From assembly GCF_005502275.1 (NCBI RefSeq), contig NZ_SWLZ01000019.1, positions 1-64,000 on the forward strand: a stretch of 64,000 nt of DNA, written 5' to 3'. Position 1 is the first letter of the stretch. The number at the start of each line of letters is the position of its first letter. Source of the stretch: Robertmurraya siralis (GTDB lineage Bacteria > Bacillota > Bacilli > Bacillales > Cytobacillaceae). The position numbers and the translations under genes are program-made. Below the pieces are notes generated by a model. It saw only the letters and a list, made by a program, of their open reading frames with translations, had not been told where the DNA came from and ran no database searches. Shown here piece after piece: positions 7,847 to 17,216 of this stretch.

Positions 7847-8581
7847 TCAGAAACCTATCTTTCGCTTTAAATCTTTCACATAAGTTCTACTCACAGGAAC
7901 GGTCGAACCATCTTTCAATCTTAAGTTATAAGTAGAATTAAACCATGGCTCTATTTCAACGATATGGTCCATGTGAACAATAAAGCTGCGATGAACACGA
8001 ATAAACGCTGTGTTATTCAATTTTTTTTCTAATACAACTAGCGGCTCGCTTACCTTATACTCATTCTCTATCGTTTTAATAGTGCTTTTTCCCTCGGATG
8101 AATGCAAAAATAAAATATCATCATGGTGTAGTAAAACGATTCTTTCGTCCACAAGAATCACCAGCTTATCATTATTCTGTTTAATAAGCTTTGAAGCATC
8201 AGGCGTTTCTTGCCCTCTATACCTTAGGTTACTAATTTTCTCCAATGTTCTCTGAAGGCGATTTTCATCAAAAGGCTTTAAAATATAATCAACTGCATTT
8301 GATTCAAATGCTTGTAACGCATATTCATCATAAGCTGTTGCAAAGACTATAGCTGGCGGTGGATTCAAAAACTCCAAATGTTGAGCTAAACTTAAACCAT
8401 TCTCAGAATCAAGCTCGATATCGATAAATATTAAGTCTGGCTTAAGAGAGGTAATTTCCATCAACGCTACATCTATACCATCACCTTCGCCAATAACTTC
8501 TACTTCCTTGCTACGATTTAATAAATATTTTAATTCATCCCTAGCTAAGGGTTCATCATCCACAATATAGGCTTTCAGCAT
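7847..8581 (-). CDS. LytTR-family response regulator
   Basis: A 244-residue regulator: receiver domain (residues 1-120) with acidic pair Asp8/Asp9, phosphoacceptor Asp54 and the Lys of ILKPF, then a LytTR DNA-binding domain (about 140-244). Start ATG 8581 (AAAGGGAG upstream) gives IVDDEP immediately after the start as expected; the frame overlaps the kinase gene by 26 bases, so the two are translationally linked. LytTR regulators of this kind bind imperfect direct repeats and here most likely activate the adjacent cstA-like gene (inference from context). Confidence 0.93.
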   Translation of the reverse strand: MLKAYIVDDEPLARDELKYLLNRSKEVEVIGEGDGIDVALMEITSLKPDLIFIDIELDSENGLSLAQHLEFLNPPPAIVFATAYDEYALQAFESNAVDYILKPFDENRLQRTLEKISNLRYRGQETPDASKLIKQNNDKLVILVDERIVLLHHDDILFLHSSEGKSTIKTIENEYKVSEPLVVLEKKLNNTAFIRVHRSFIVHMDHIVEIEPWFNSTYNLRLKDGSTVPVSRTYVKDLKRKIGF

Positions 8582-10340
8582 TTTTCTCGAAAACTCCCTT
8601 TTCATCAAGTGGAATAGAAATCATAATTGTTGTCCCATCCCCTGCTTGACTTTTAATTTGCATACTTGCTTGACCGCTATAAATCCCATTTAGCCTTTCA
8701 CTAATATTGAAAAGGGCAGTCCCATTCCCTTTTTTTGACTTTACGACTTGTTTACCTAAAAGTTCAATTTTCTCTTTAGGCACCCCCTGGCCATCATCTG
8801 ACACCATGATTTGCAATTGTCCATCTACCGTTTTAATTTGAACAGAAATATGCCCCTCCTTTTTGCTATGCGGAAAACCATAGTGAATAGCATTCTCAAC
8901 GAGAGGCTGTAAGGTAAATGGTGGTAGCAAAACGGTCTCTAAATTAGGTTCTACTGAAAAATCAATCATAAATTTATTTGGAAAACGACTCTGCTCCAAA
9001 GCGATATAGGCTTTAACATTTTCTAACTCTTTTTCAAGGGGAATGAGCATTTGCCTTGCTCCTTGAAGATTGCCACGAAAGAAAGAACTGAGCTCTAATA
9101 ATAATTTACGTGCTTTATTGACATCTGTACGGCAAAGCGCAGAAATAGTGTTTATGCTATTAAATAGGAAGTGGGGATGAACCTGGGCCTGTAAAGCTTT
9201 AATTTCGGCATCCTTTAGTAGTTCTGCTTGCTTCTCTGCCTGAGCTAATTCTAATTGTGTAGAAAATAAGTTAGCTAGTCCTTCTGCCAATTGCTGCTCT
9301 ACTTGGTCAAGCTTTTCTTGGGACGCATAGTACATTTTTAACGTTCCGACTGTTTTCCCTTTTACCTTTAAAGGTAAAACGATGGCTGCCTCTAGAGGGC
9401 ACTCATCATGCAAACATGCAATTTCCCTTTTTGATCTTGCAATAGAGATTTTCCCACCCTCCAGAACTCTACGCGTTAAGTCCGTTTCCGGTTTCCCACC
9501 TGGAATATGGTGGTCCGAAGCTTTTCCCAAGTGTGCCAAAACAAGTTTGTCATCAGTTATGGCTACAGCATCCGAATCCGTCAGTTTTAAAATAATTTCT
9601 GCAATTTCTGTGCAGGAATGAATATTTAACCCTTGACGAAAAAATGGCAGTGTTTGATCGGCAATAAGAAAGGCCCTGTTCGTTTGACTCGCACGCGTCC
9701 GTTCCTCATCTCGCTTAATAAATTGAATAATAAATAAAAATAGCATCATTCCAAAACCATTGACTAAAATCATCGGAAAAGCAATTAACTCAACAACATT
9801 CCAAGCTTGCTCAAAAGGTTTGGCGGTCAAAAGAATGATTAGCATCTGTACAGCCTCTAAAAACATCCCCACAAAAACCGCAAATGGGGTATCAATCTTT
9901 TTCCCCTGCTTTTTTCTCTTGTAGCCTAAGTATCCAGAGATCATTCCTGCTAAAATTGTTGAAAGCGAGCAAGAGAAAGCGGTAAATCCCCCAAGTGAAT
10001 ATCGATGTATGCCTGCAATGAGGCCGGCACCCAAACCCACCAATGGACCACCTAAAAGCCCACCAATTACCGTCCCCATTACTCTTGTATTTGCCAATGC
10101 ATTATCCGCCTCTAATTCTGCCAGCCAGGCTGCTCTCTCAATCGTATCAGGATGAATGACAATCCCAGTATAATTACTCAGTATTCCAAAGCCTCCAAAT
10201 AACATAATCAATATTAATTTCTCATTGGGATTGTTCTGATATTGAACAATTTGACGAAAAGATTTCATTTGTGAAAGCAGAAAAGCTACAATTACAATAA
10301 TACCGACCTTTTCCAACATTATAGGGACTAAATTTATCAT
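8556..10340 (-). CDS. LytS-type sensor histidine kinase
   Basis: A 594-residue membrane kinase. Order: about six hydrophobic segments forming a 5TMR-LYT sensor region (residues about 5-205), a GAF-like domain (about 220-370), a His_kinase domain with VHPHFLFNSINTIS (phospho-His), and an HATPase region with LQPLVENAIHYGF (N box) and SDDGQGVP (G box). Start ATG 10340 is preceded by AAAGG; an upstream frame extension to 10373 lacks a site. LytS/BtsS kinases of this architecture respond to extracellular pyruvate in other bacteria; gene context supports, but does not prove, the same ligand. Confidence 0.92.
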   Translation of the reverse strand: MINLVPIMLEKVGIIVIVAFLLSQMKSFRQIVQYQNNPNEKLILIMLFGGFGILSNYTGIVIHPDTIERAAWLAELEADNALANTRVMGTVIGGLLGGPLVGLGAGLIAGIHRYSLGGFTAFSCSLSTILAGMISGYLGYKRKKQGKKIDTPFAVFVGMFLEAVQMLIILLTAKPFEQAWNVVELIAFPMILVNGFGMMLFLFIIQFIKRDEERTRASQTNRAFLIADQTLPFFRQGLNIHSCTEIAEIILKLTDSDAVAITDDKLVLAHLGKASDHHIPGGKPETDLTRRVLEGGKISIARSKREIACLHDECPLEAAIVLPLKVKGKTVGTLKMYYASQEKLDQVEQQLAEGLANLFSTQLELAQAEKQAELLKDAEIKALQAQVHPHFLFNSINTISALCRTDVNKARKLLLELSSFFRGNLQGARQMLIPLEKELENVKAYIALEQSRFPNKFMIDFSVEPNLETVLLPPFTLQPLVENAIHYGFPHSKKEGHISVQIKTVDGQLQIMVSDDGQGVPKEKIELLGKQVVKSKKGNGTALFNISERLNGIYSGQASMQIKSQAGDGTTIMISIPLDEKGVFEKNAESLYCG

Positions 10341-10501
10341 CCTTATCCAACCTTTATCCTCATCTAACCTCATTATAAAGATTTTTTAAGATTAAAAAAG
10401 ACCTGAAGTTTTAGAATTATATTATCGCTTAAAGCTAGATGTAGATACAATCATTAACAGGTGAGCCACAACAAACGAAATTTATCAATTTCTAGACCGT
10501 T

Positions 10502-10530
10502 AAAAAGCCGTCGAGATAAATCTCGACGGC
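10502..10530 (-). terminator. Terminator of the mtl operon
   Basis: Perfect stem GCCGTCGAGA / TCTCGACGGC with a four-base loop, followed on the minus strand by TTTTTA. It ends the mtlA-mtlR-mtlD transcript. Confidence 0.9.
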
Positions 10531-10540
10531 AAAAGTAAAT

Positions 10541-11683
10541 TTATTTTTTCAATTCCTCATATTGTGCAACAATCTCTTTTGTCAATTCATTTGTTGATTC
10601 CAAGCCAGATACTTCCTGCAAAACATAGTCTATACCGTGTTTTTGAAGCATAGCTTGAAGCTTAACTGCATCTTCATCTCCACTGAAATCGAACATTAAT
10701 GCAGCAGCAATCGCCTTTGCTAAATTAGTATATGATAGACCAGCCTTTTGCGCCTGTACTGCTGGTCGAACTAATCGATCCTCATGCCCTAATTTTCGAA
10801 GTGGTGAACGTCCCACTCTTGTAACACCATCATTTAAATGAGCATTTTCGAAACGACCAATAATTTTATCAATATATTTCTGATGCACATCCGCATCTAA
10901 CCGGTATTCATTAATTAAATAGGCGCCCGTTTCACCAAGGGTTGCTTTTACTTGCTTATAAATTTCTTCATCAGCCAATGTTTGATCGATTGTTTCTTTA
11001 CCCGCCAAATATCCAAAATAAGCAATTACCGCATGCCCCGTGTTTACAGTAAACAGCTTTCTCTCGATGAACGGAGCTAGCTCAGGAACAATCGTCATCC
11101 CTTCAATTCGAGGGATTTCCTCCTTTGTTTCCACTACCCATTCATAGTAAGGTTCAACAAGAACATCAAGGGAACCTTCATTATTTTGAATTGGCACAAT
11201 CCGATCGACAGCTGAATTCAAAAATGAAACTTGTGCAAGTACCTTCTCTTGTGCCTTCTGATCAAGATGCTCCATAATATAACCTTTTAACAAGTCCGTT
11301 GCTGAAATTTGATTCTCACAAGCAATGACGTACAGTCTTTCCTTGTTTTCCTCCACTCTAGCTGCCAACCCTTTTGCAATTAAAGGGGCAATTCTCGGGA
11401 GGATACTGGGACCAATCGCAGTCGTTAAATAGACGGCATCTTTTATGGCAGCAATCACTTCTTGTTCCTGCTTTAGATTATTTAAACCTGAGACATTGTC
11501 AATCTTCAGCGATTCCTTTGTATCTGTGGCAAGCACCACGCGGTATTCTTTCTTCTCATTCAGTTGGTCGATAATTTGGTCTGCAATGTCGACAAAGATA
11601 ACCTCGTATCCTGATTGAGAAAAAAGAGCGCCGATGAACCCTCTCCCTATATTCCCTGCTCCAAAATGTACTGCTTTTCTCAT
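10541..11683 (-). CDS. mtlD: Mannitol-1-phosphate 5-dehydrogenase
   Basis: A 380-residue NAD-dependent dehydrogenase that turns mannitol-1-phosphate into fructose-6-phosphate in the cytoplasm. The N-terminal Rossmann motif HFGAGNIGRGFIG (from residue 5) binds NAD; the polyol dehydrogenase C-terminal half has the conserved NTGHA and KxxxxxN..H region (VNTGHAVIAYFG). ATG 11683 is taken because AAAGGGATG precedes it. It is the last gene of the mannitol operon, 13 bases after mtlR. Confidence 0.96.
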   Translation of the reverse strand: MRKAVHFGAGNIGRGFIGALFSQSGYEVIFVDIADQIIDQLNEKKEYRVVLATDTKESLKIDNVSGLNNLKQEQEVIAAIKDAVYLTTAIGPSILPRIAPLIAKGLAARVEENKERLYVIACENQISATDLLKGYIMEHLDQKAQEKVLAQVSFLNSAVDRIVPIQNNEGSLDVLVEPYYEWVVETKEEIPRIEGMTIVPELAPFIERKLFTVNTGHAVIAYFGYLAGKETIDQTLADEEIYKQVKATLGETGAYLINEYRLDADVHQKYIDKIIGRFENAHLNDGVTRVGRSPLRKLGHEDRLVRPAVQAQKAGLSYTNLAKAIAAALMFDFSGDEDAVKLQAMLQKHGIDYVLQEVSGLESTNELTKEIVAQYEELKK

Positions 11684-11696
11684 CTGAATCATCCCT

Positions 11697-13793
11697 TTAT
11701 TTCATGATTTTAAAATTGGTTTCAATATACTTCACAAGGATCGATTTCAACTTGTTATATATCAAATCCTCATTTGCCGAAGAAAAAATAAGCAGCGACT
11801 CATCTGTTTCGATGATACTCGTACTAATCAGACTTAATATCTCCTGTTCTCTCAAGCTTAATTCCGCAGGAGCAAGCATGAGAATCAAGTTCTTCATTAA
11901 CACATCATTGCCGTCCATCCCCTTTACAAGACACGGATTCGGGAGGTGAGTGATTTGAAAAATAAGCTGATGGACATGCTTGTTCCTTGCATGAAAGAGG
12001 GCAATATTCGTTTGCGGAATTCCAAGTCCGCCTAGAGTCTCGCGCTCTCTTAAAGATTTAAGGACGTCTGTCCGGTTCTCAAGCAAGGATTCCTCTTCGG
12101 CCTTTTGCAACATCGCTTCCAAAATTTCCTCTTGACTTTCCCATCGTTCTCTCCGATAAAAGCGAAAATGATTTGCTATCGCCTCAACACTTTGTTGAAC
12201 ATCCTTCAAGTCTTGCAACATATCGTTTAAATCCAAATTTTCTTCATAAACTTTTGGAAAGTGATCCACTTCAGCATACTGCTTACCTGTTGTTAGCGAG
12301 GCAATATGATTTTGTAAAAACGACTTAATAGTGGCAATATTGGCCTCTGTTAACAGCGGATTCACCAGTGTGTACTCAACATTTATAAAAGGCAAACGAA
12401 CAGTAGAAATAATCATGTCATAGGATTTTAAATCCACCTGACTCTTTATATCTTTAATAGACATGATTTCAATCTGATTGATTTCGCTTATTTCTTTTTT
12501 TATGCGACTGGCCAGCATCTTTGATGTTCCAATTCCAGTAGGACAAATAACCAATGCTTTAATGATTAAATGCTCTTCACGCATGACAAGCGCTGAACCA
12601 AAATGCAAAACCATGAAGGCAATCTCATCTTCGGGGAAATAATCAATTTCTTGAAACTCTCGTTCAACACTGTTTTTTACCGCCATAAAGAGAACTGGAT
12701 ACTTCTTTTTAATTTCTTCTTTTAGCGGATTAAAGGTCTCCATCTTTTGTTTTATCCGAAACAAGGAAGGGCCCATATGAGCGAGCAATCCCTGAAACAG
12801 AGAAAAATCCTGTGTCAAATCTACATGTAATTGATTGGAAACGGATTGGATCACATTTTTTATTTTCTGGGCAAAAATGATGCTGTCATTCGGAACAGCA
12901 TCAGAAGCCCGGAGCTTTGATCCCTTGAGAATAAGAGCTAAATAAAATATATCTTCCTTTGATACCTCTACATCAAATGTCTCTTCCAATTTTCTCACAA
13001 TCTGTTCCATCAATTCGTATTCTGCCGCAACCTCACTTTCAGTTAAGCTTACTTCCTCGTCCATAAGGTTGTCAGCATCAATTCTCTGTAAAGTAATATA
13101 GATATGGAGAAGCATTTCCAAAAACCCGCTGTCAGCTAATCGTTCAGGAGCACTATGAAAGGCTTCCGTAACAAGAATGTTCACTTCTTGTAAATAGTCT
13201 GGCGTAAAATAAAATAATATTTTTTCTTCGTGAAGTGCATCCTGCTCTAAGAGAAATAACTTCTCTATCAACTCATCATGGAAGTTTTGCATAAAAAAGT
13301 AAGCGAGCGCTCTGCGCTTGTTTGCTTCATTGCCATCTAACTCAACGCCCACGCCTCTTTTCCTCGTAAGCTTTAACTGAAAATAACTAAGCCAAGCCGT
13401 GAGCTCATCTAAATAAACAGCTAAAGTAGCTGTGCTAACACCAAGATAATTTGCTAACAGCTGAGTCTTATACATATCCTCATTCAAGATTGCCAACAAG
13501 AGGCGCAACTTCCGTTCCTGTGGTGTTTCATCAATCGGATCACTAGAGGTTAAATGTTGAACAAGGCGAAAGATCTGTTCGTTTTTTCCTTCAATTACTA
13601 GTCCTTCGTTCTTGTTGCGCGACAATTTCAGATCATAATGTGCTAAGATCTTCTCCACTGTCTTCAAATCTCGTTGAATCGTCCTAGCACTTACATGAAG
13701 AGAGGAGGAAATCGATAAAGCTGTGTGCTTTCCTGATGTTTTAATAATCAGTTCAATGATCGCTTTTTCCCTCGAAGTAATGTGCATAGCCAT
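11697..13793 (-). CDS. mtlR: MtlR, PRD-containing mannitol operon activator
   Basis: A 698-residue transcription activator. An N-terminal HTH/DeoR-like region (about 1-70) is followed by Mga-like and two PTS regulation domains (about 180-390), an EIIB-gat-like domain with ICPTGIGTSKM, and a C-terminal EIIA-mtl-like domain with the IPQTNIALFHAR motif containing the regulatory His. In B. subtilis and Geobacillus MtlR, phosphorylation of PRD2 by HPr/EI and of the EIIB/EIIA-like sites by the mannitol PTS sets activity. Start ATG 13793 is 7 bp from AGGA. It lies between mtlA and mtlD as in Geobacillus. Confidence 0.94.
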   Translation of the reverse strand: MAMHITSREKAIIELIIKTSGKHTALSISSSLHVSARTIQRDLKTVEKILAHYDLKLSRNKNEGLVIEGKNEQIFRLVQHLTSSDPIDETPQERKLRLLLAILNEDMYKTQLLANYLGVSTATLAVYLDELTAWLSYFQLKLTRKRGVGVELDGNEANKRRALAYFFMQNFHDELIEKLFLLEQDALHEEKILFYFTPDYLQEVNILVTEAFHSAPERLADSGFLEMLLHIYITLQRIDADNLMDEEVSLTESEVAAEYELMEQIVRKLEETFDVEVSKEDIFYLALILKGSKLRASDAVPNDSIIFAQKIKNVIQSVSNQLHVDLTQDFSLFQGLLAHMGPSLFRIKQKMETFNPLKEEIKKKYPVLFMAVKNSVEREFQEIDYFPEDEIAFMVLHFGSALVMREEHLIIKALVICPTGIGTSKMLASRIKKEISEINQIEIMSIKDIKSQVDLKSYDMIISTVRLPFINVEYTLVNPLLTEANIATIKSFLQNHIASLTTGKQYAEVDHFPKVYEENLDLNDMLQDLKDVQQSVEAIANHFRFYRRERWESQEEILEAMLQKAEEESLLENRTDVLKSLRERETLGGLGIPQTNIALFHARNKHVHQLIFQITHLPNPCLVKGMDGNDVLMKNLILMLAPAELSLREQEILSLISTSIIETDESLLIFSSANEDLIYNKLKSILVKYIETNFKIMK

Positions 13794-13826
13794 CAACTCG
13801 TTCCTGATAAAATAGCAAAAACACTA

Positions 13827-13859
13827 AATAGAAAAGCGCCAGCGATACGCTTTTCTATT
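13827..13859 (-). promoter_or_regulatory. Hairpin between mtlA and mtlR
   Basis: 12-bp perfect arms AATAGAAAAGCG / CGCTTTTCTATT around a 9-base loop, within the 76-base gap. On the minus strand the following sequence is TAGTGTTTTTG, so it may be a leaky terminator or an RNA-processing barrier that lowers mtlR expression relative to mtlA. Confidence 0.65.
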
Positions 13860-13869
13860 CAGTAAGCAT

Positions 13870-15780
13870 TTATTTCTTCCCAATAATATCAATAATCTCT
13901 TGAGCCGTTTTTGCCTCAACCATTTTTTCAATATTCTCCATATCAGAGCATGTTACAGCTATTCCAGAAAGAATTTCAAGATGCGTTCCATCCTTTCCAG
14001 CAATACCAAAAATCAAACGAACTTTTTGACCATCAAAATCAATACCTTCCGGCACTTGTATAACGGTAAATCCAGATTTAAGCACCGCTTTTTTTCCAGC
14101 CTCTGTTCCATGCGGAATCGCAACATCATTGCCCATATAAGTTGAAGTCATTTGCTCACGCTCAATCATTGCCTCGATATAGCTTTCTTCAGCATATCCT
14201 GCATTGACTAGCGCTTTTCCTGCAAAACGAATAGCCTCTTCCTTGTTGGCAAACTTTTGATTTAAAAAGACATTTTCCGGAAGGAGCAAACCTTCAAACT
14301 TCCCTGCTTCAGACTGATTTTCAGTTCCAGCATCCTCTGCATCATCAACGATTTCATGAAGTTCCGAATTGGCTGGAAATTGTAATTTACTTATCAACTT
14401 ATCGTATTCTGGGCTTGATAAAAAATTATCCACTGAAATATGGTAAGCATTCGGCACTTTGTTTCGTGCTCTTGGCGTTAATTCCTCCTGCGTAATAACA
14501 ACCTGGGCATCTGCAGGAAGATTGCTGATCGATGTATTGGTTACCGTTACATCCATGCCTGCCTCTTTCACTTTTTTACGAAGAAGAGATGCGCCCATTG
14601 CACTTGAACCCATTCCAGCATCACAAGCAAAAATAATTTTAGTCACATGATCCGGCATTGCTCCTTGACTTCCTGCAAATGCATTGGCAACAGAGCTTTT
14701 CTTGCCTTTCATTTCCTGCATTTTTTGAGCGGCTGCTTCAATATCATCTTCGTTTTGTTTTCCTGTTTTTAAAATAAAAGAGGAAGCAAGGAATGATACA
14801 ACCGCAGCCACAATAACACCTGCAAAGTTAGCCAAATAGGCACTTGCATGATGTGGTGTTACCGCAGTAATTGCAAAAATACTTCCCGGCGAAGACGGAG
14901 CAAATAATCCACCATTAAGTAGAACTAATGTGAAGACGCCGCTCATCCCACCTAGAATAACAGCCACAATCAGAAGGGGACGCATTAAAATATACGGGAA
15001 ATAAATTTCATGAATTCCTCCGAAGAAATGGATGACTCCTGCACCTGGAGCAGACCTTTTCGCAGCACCCTTTCCAAAAAACATATACGCAAGTAGAACA
15101 CCGATACCAGGACCAGGATTTGCTTCTAATAAGAAGAGAATCGACTGTCCTGTTTCTTTTACCTGTTCAATCCCAATTGGTGAAAGGACACCATGGTTAA
15201 TAGCATTGTTTAAGAATAATACTTTTGCTGGTTCAATAAGGATACTTGTTAACGGCAGTAATCCTGTACCAACCATCCAGTCAACTCCAGCTATAAGCAT
15301 GTTCGTAAACGTATTAATAACTGGACCCACACCTAAGAAAGAAAGAATAGCAATAATAGCTCCTAAAATACCAGCAGAGAAGTTATTCACTAACATTTCA
15401 AACCCTGCACGGATCTTTCCTTCAATCATTTGGTCAAACTTCTTGATGACCCACCCACCAAGTGGACCAATAACCATTGCCCCTAGGAACATCGGGATTT
15501 CTGCACCGGCGATTACTCCCATTGTTGCGATCGCACCAACAACTGCCCCGCGTTGATCATATACAAGTTTACCACCTGTATATCCGATTAAAATCGGTAG
15601 TAAGTAAGTCACCATTGGACCGACCATAGTAGCTAATTCTTCATTTGGCCATAAGCCATCTGGTATAAATAACGCTGTAATCAAACCCCATGCGATGAAT
15701 GCAGAGATGTTCGGCATCACCATCGAGCTAAGAAAATTACCGAACTTCTGTACAGCAACCTTAATATTAGACTGAGACAT
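13870..15780 (-). CDS. mtlA: PTS mannitol transporter EIICBA
   Basis: A 636-residue permease that imports and phosphorylates mannitol. EIIC fills residues about 10-340 with the conserved GGIHE loop (254-258). EIIB follows with phosphorylated Cys386 in FACDAGMGSSAMG. A linker leads to EIIA (about 495-636) with His557 in AIPHGT. In B. subtilis and Geobacillus EIIA-mtl is a separate protein (MtlF); here it is fused as in E. coli, and no mtlF is present. ATG 15780 is used because the ATG two codons upstream overlaps the AAAGGGGAG site. First gene of the operon, with candidate cre and activator sites upstream. Confidence 0.95.
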   Translation of the reverse strand: MSQSNIKVAVQKFGNFLSSMVMPNISAFIAWGLITALFIPDGLWPNEELATMVGPMVTYLLPILIGYTGGKLVYDQRGAVVGAIATMGVIAGAEIPMFLGAMVIGPLGGWVIKKFDQMIEGKIRAGFEMLVNNFSAGILGAIIAILSFLGVGPVINTFTNMLIAGVDWMVGTGLLPLTSILIEPAKVLFLNNAINHGVLSPIGIEQVKETGQSILFLLEANPGPGIGVLLAYMFFGKGAAKRSAPGAGVIHFFGGIHEIYFPYILMRPLLIVAVILGGMSGVFTLVLLNGGLFAPSSPGSIFAITAVTPHHASAYLANFAGVIVAAVVSFLASSFILKTGKQNEDDIEAAAQKMQEMKGKKSSVANAFAGSQGAMPDHVTKIIFACDAGMGSSAMGASLLRKKVKEAGMDVTVTNTSISNLPADAQVVITQEELTPRARNKVPNAYHISVDNFLSSPEYDKLISKLQFPANSELHEIVDDAEDAGTENQSEAGKFEGLLLPENVFLNQKFANKEEAIRFAGKALVNAGYAEESYIEAMIEREQMTSTYMGNDVAIPHGTEAGKKAVLKSGFTVIQVPEGIDFDGQKVRLIFGIAGKDGTHLEILSGIAVTCSDMENIEKMVEAKTAQEIIDIIGKK

Positions 15781-15825
15781 TTTCATCTCCCCTTTATAGT
15801 TCGTTCATGATCATCCTATCTTAGA

Positions 15826-15840
15826 ATGACAGCGTTATCA
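15826..15840 (-). promoter_or_regulatory. Candidate cre site upstream of mtlA
   Basis: ATGACAGCGTTATCA (plus strand) matches the CcpA consensus WTGNAANCGNWWNCA with one mismatch. On the minus strand it lies just downstream of a TTGACT box, about 45 bp before the mtlA start, a position suited to repression. Confidence 0.55.
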
Positions 15841-15858
15841 ACAAAGTCAAAATCTAGA

Positions 15859-15881
15859 TTTGTCGCATGAACTAAGACAAA
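15859..15881 (-). promoter_or_regulatory. Candidate MtlR operator
   Basis: Inverted repeat TTTGTC-N11-GACAAA located just upstream of a TTGACT -35-like box on the minus strand. The half-sites resemble the TTGNCA/TGNCAA arms reported for MtlR sites in Bacillus. Position upstream of -35 fits an activator. Confidence 0.4.
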
Positions 15882-15965
15882 AGTAATGTATCTCACGTAC
15901 GCATATTATTAACTGATTTTGGATGATACGAACTCAAAAAAAGATAGGAGAGCCTTTCTTGAGAC

Positions 15966-16424
15966 TCACTTTACTTTTGCAACTCCGATGGCATAATGCT
16001 TAAATAGAATATTTTCGACAATTTCTGCTTTTTCTTCTTCACAATCCACAATGACAATGACTTCCGAATGATATCCTTTCAACTGTCTCCGTTTCTTTTT
16101 TAAAATGATCTCCGTAAACAGACGAATGGCAAAGCCCACCAAAAACCCAACAGCTGCTCCGATTAATCCCCAGTAAATCGGTCCCCATGCTAGCTTAAAG
16201 CCAATGCTCGCTCCAATAACAGCAAACGCTGTTGATAGCGCTGCGCCAATATCAATCAAAGATGTTCCATCAGAGCGGTTAATTGTATCGAATACCTTAT
16301 GTTCCTCTTTTCGATTATCAAGGGGAACGACAAAGATATGTTCTTTTTTAATCCCCTTTTTCTCCAAAGTGGCAATAGCCAGTTCAATATAAGTGGTATG
16401 TTCAAATGTAGAAAATAGCTGCAT
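15966..16424 (-). CDS. Hypothetical membrane protein with glycine-zipper segments
   Basis: A 152-residue protein: a soluble N-terminal third (ferredoxin-like pattern, IFVVPLDNRKE), two adjacent hydrophobic segments rich in Gly/Ala (about residues 60-105, GAAVGFLVGFAIRL), and a C-terminal soluble part (SEVIVIVDCEEEKAE). Start ATG 16424 follows AAAGGTGA and is three bases after the stop of the broken gene upstream, so the two formed an operon. No function is known to me. A poor A/T stem and seven Ts on the minus strand downstream (about 15938-15950) may end the transcript. Confidence 0.75.
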   Translation of the reverse strand: MQLFSTFEHTTYIELAIATLEKKGIKKEHIFVVPLDNRKEEHKVFDTINRSDGTSLIDIGAALSTAFAVIGASIGFKLAWGPIYWGLIGAAVGFLVGFAIRLFTEIILKKKRRQLKGYHSEVIVIVDCEEEKAEIVENILFKHYAIGVAKVK

Positions 16425-16427
16425 ATT

Positions 16428-17216
16428 CTAGTTCACCTTTTGCCCTTTTAATACTTTAAAAGTTGGAGATTGATAATTCTTTTTTAAAAACAACCGCTGT
16501 TCCTGATCAAACAATTTATTATTTTCTACCGTATTACTATATGAATCATAAACAGAGAAGCCGTAAAGCGAGGGAAAGAATAAAAACCATTCGGGATTTA
16601 TCACACTTGTTGCTTCTGCAATTTCTCCTAAAAACAATAGTGAAATCGCTTCGAGACCTCGAGATTGATAAAAGAAAACTACGACCCAAATAATCACAAA
16701 AAAAGCTGTCGTAATTCTATGCAAATATAGCTGTCCCAGTCCCGGAATAAAAAGTGACCATATAATAGACATAGCCGGATTTCTTCTATCCAAATAATTA
16801 ATTTCAAGAGCCCCTATACTAAAAGAATTAAACTGGTGATTTTCACGCTCCGCTAATATATACACTTTGTTCATGTCGATCGTTGTGCGATAACTATCCC
16901 AGATTCCAAATATATAAACGGGAATATAAATTAAGAGCCACCTCGTATCTAAAATATCTTTCGCCTTATCAATTTCACCTTGGAAGGAATAGATCATGGC
17001 AAAATTGAGATTACATTTTATATTAACGACGACTTCCCAGATAAACAGCACGAAGCCACGAAGATATTTTGATAATAGGAGGTGGCCAAACCCTGGGAAG
17101 GCAGCGCTTCACCATGCGATAATGTAGGGGTTTCGACGATGAACTTGAGTGGTCCCAAGAATGCTGACATGTGCTTGATATCTTCTTGCTGTATTATCAT
17201 TTGTAAAATTGTTCAT
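16428..17216 (-). pseudogene. Duplicated TM2-like membrane protein with in-frame TGA at codon 36
   Basis: From ATG 17216 (GGGTG upstream) one frame of 263 codons runs to 16428 except for a single TGA at 17109-17111. The protein is an internal duplication: repeat 1 has NPYIIAW-stop-SAAFPGFGHLLL, repeat 2 has NPAMSIIWSLFIPGLGQLYL. Aligned, the stop sits where repeat 2 has Trp, so TGG to TGA is the obvious change. Each repeat continues to a (W/Y)DSY motif. Without readthrough only a 207-residue fragment from an internal start near 17051 could be made, with no clear ribosome binding site. I recall intact versions of about this length in other Bacillus. Could also be a sequencing error. Confidence 0.75.

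Noticed and set aside
15032-15556. 174-codon plus-strand frame inside mtlA
   Set aside because: Antisense shadow, Pro/Ile/Ala-rich, without a ribosome binding site.
17018-17200. 60-codon minus-strand frame overlapping the broken membrane-protein gene
   Set aside because: Out of frame with the duplicated protein, whose own frame continues through the region apart from one TGA.
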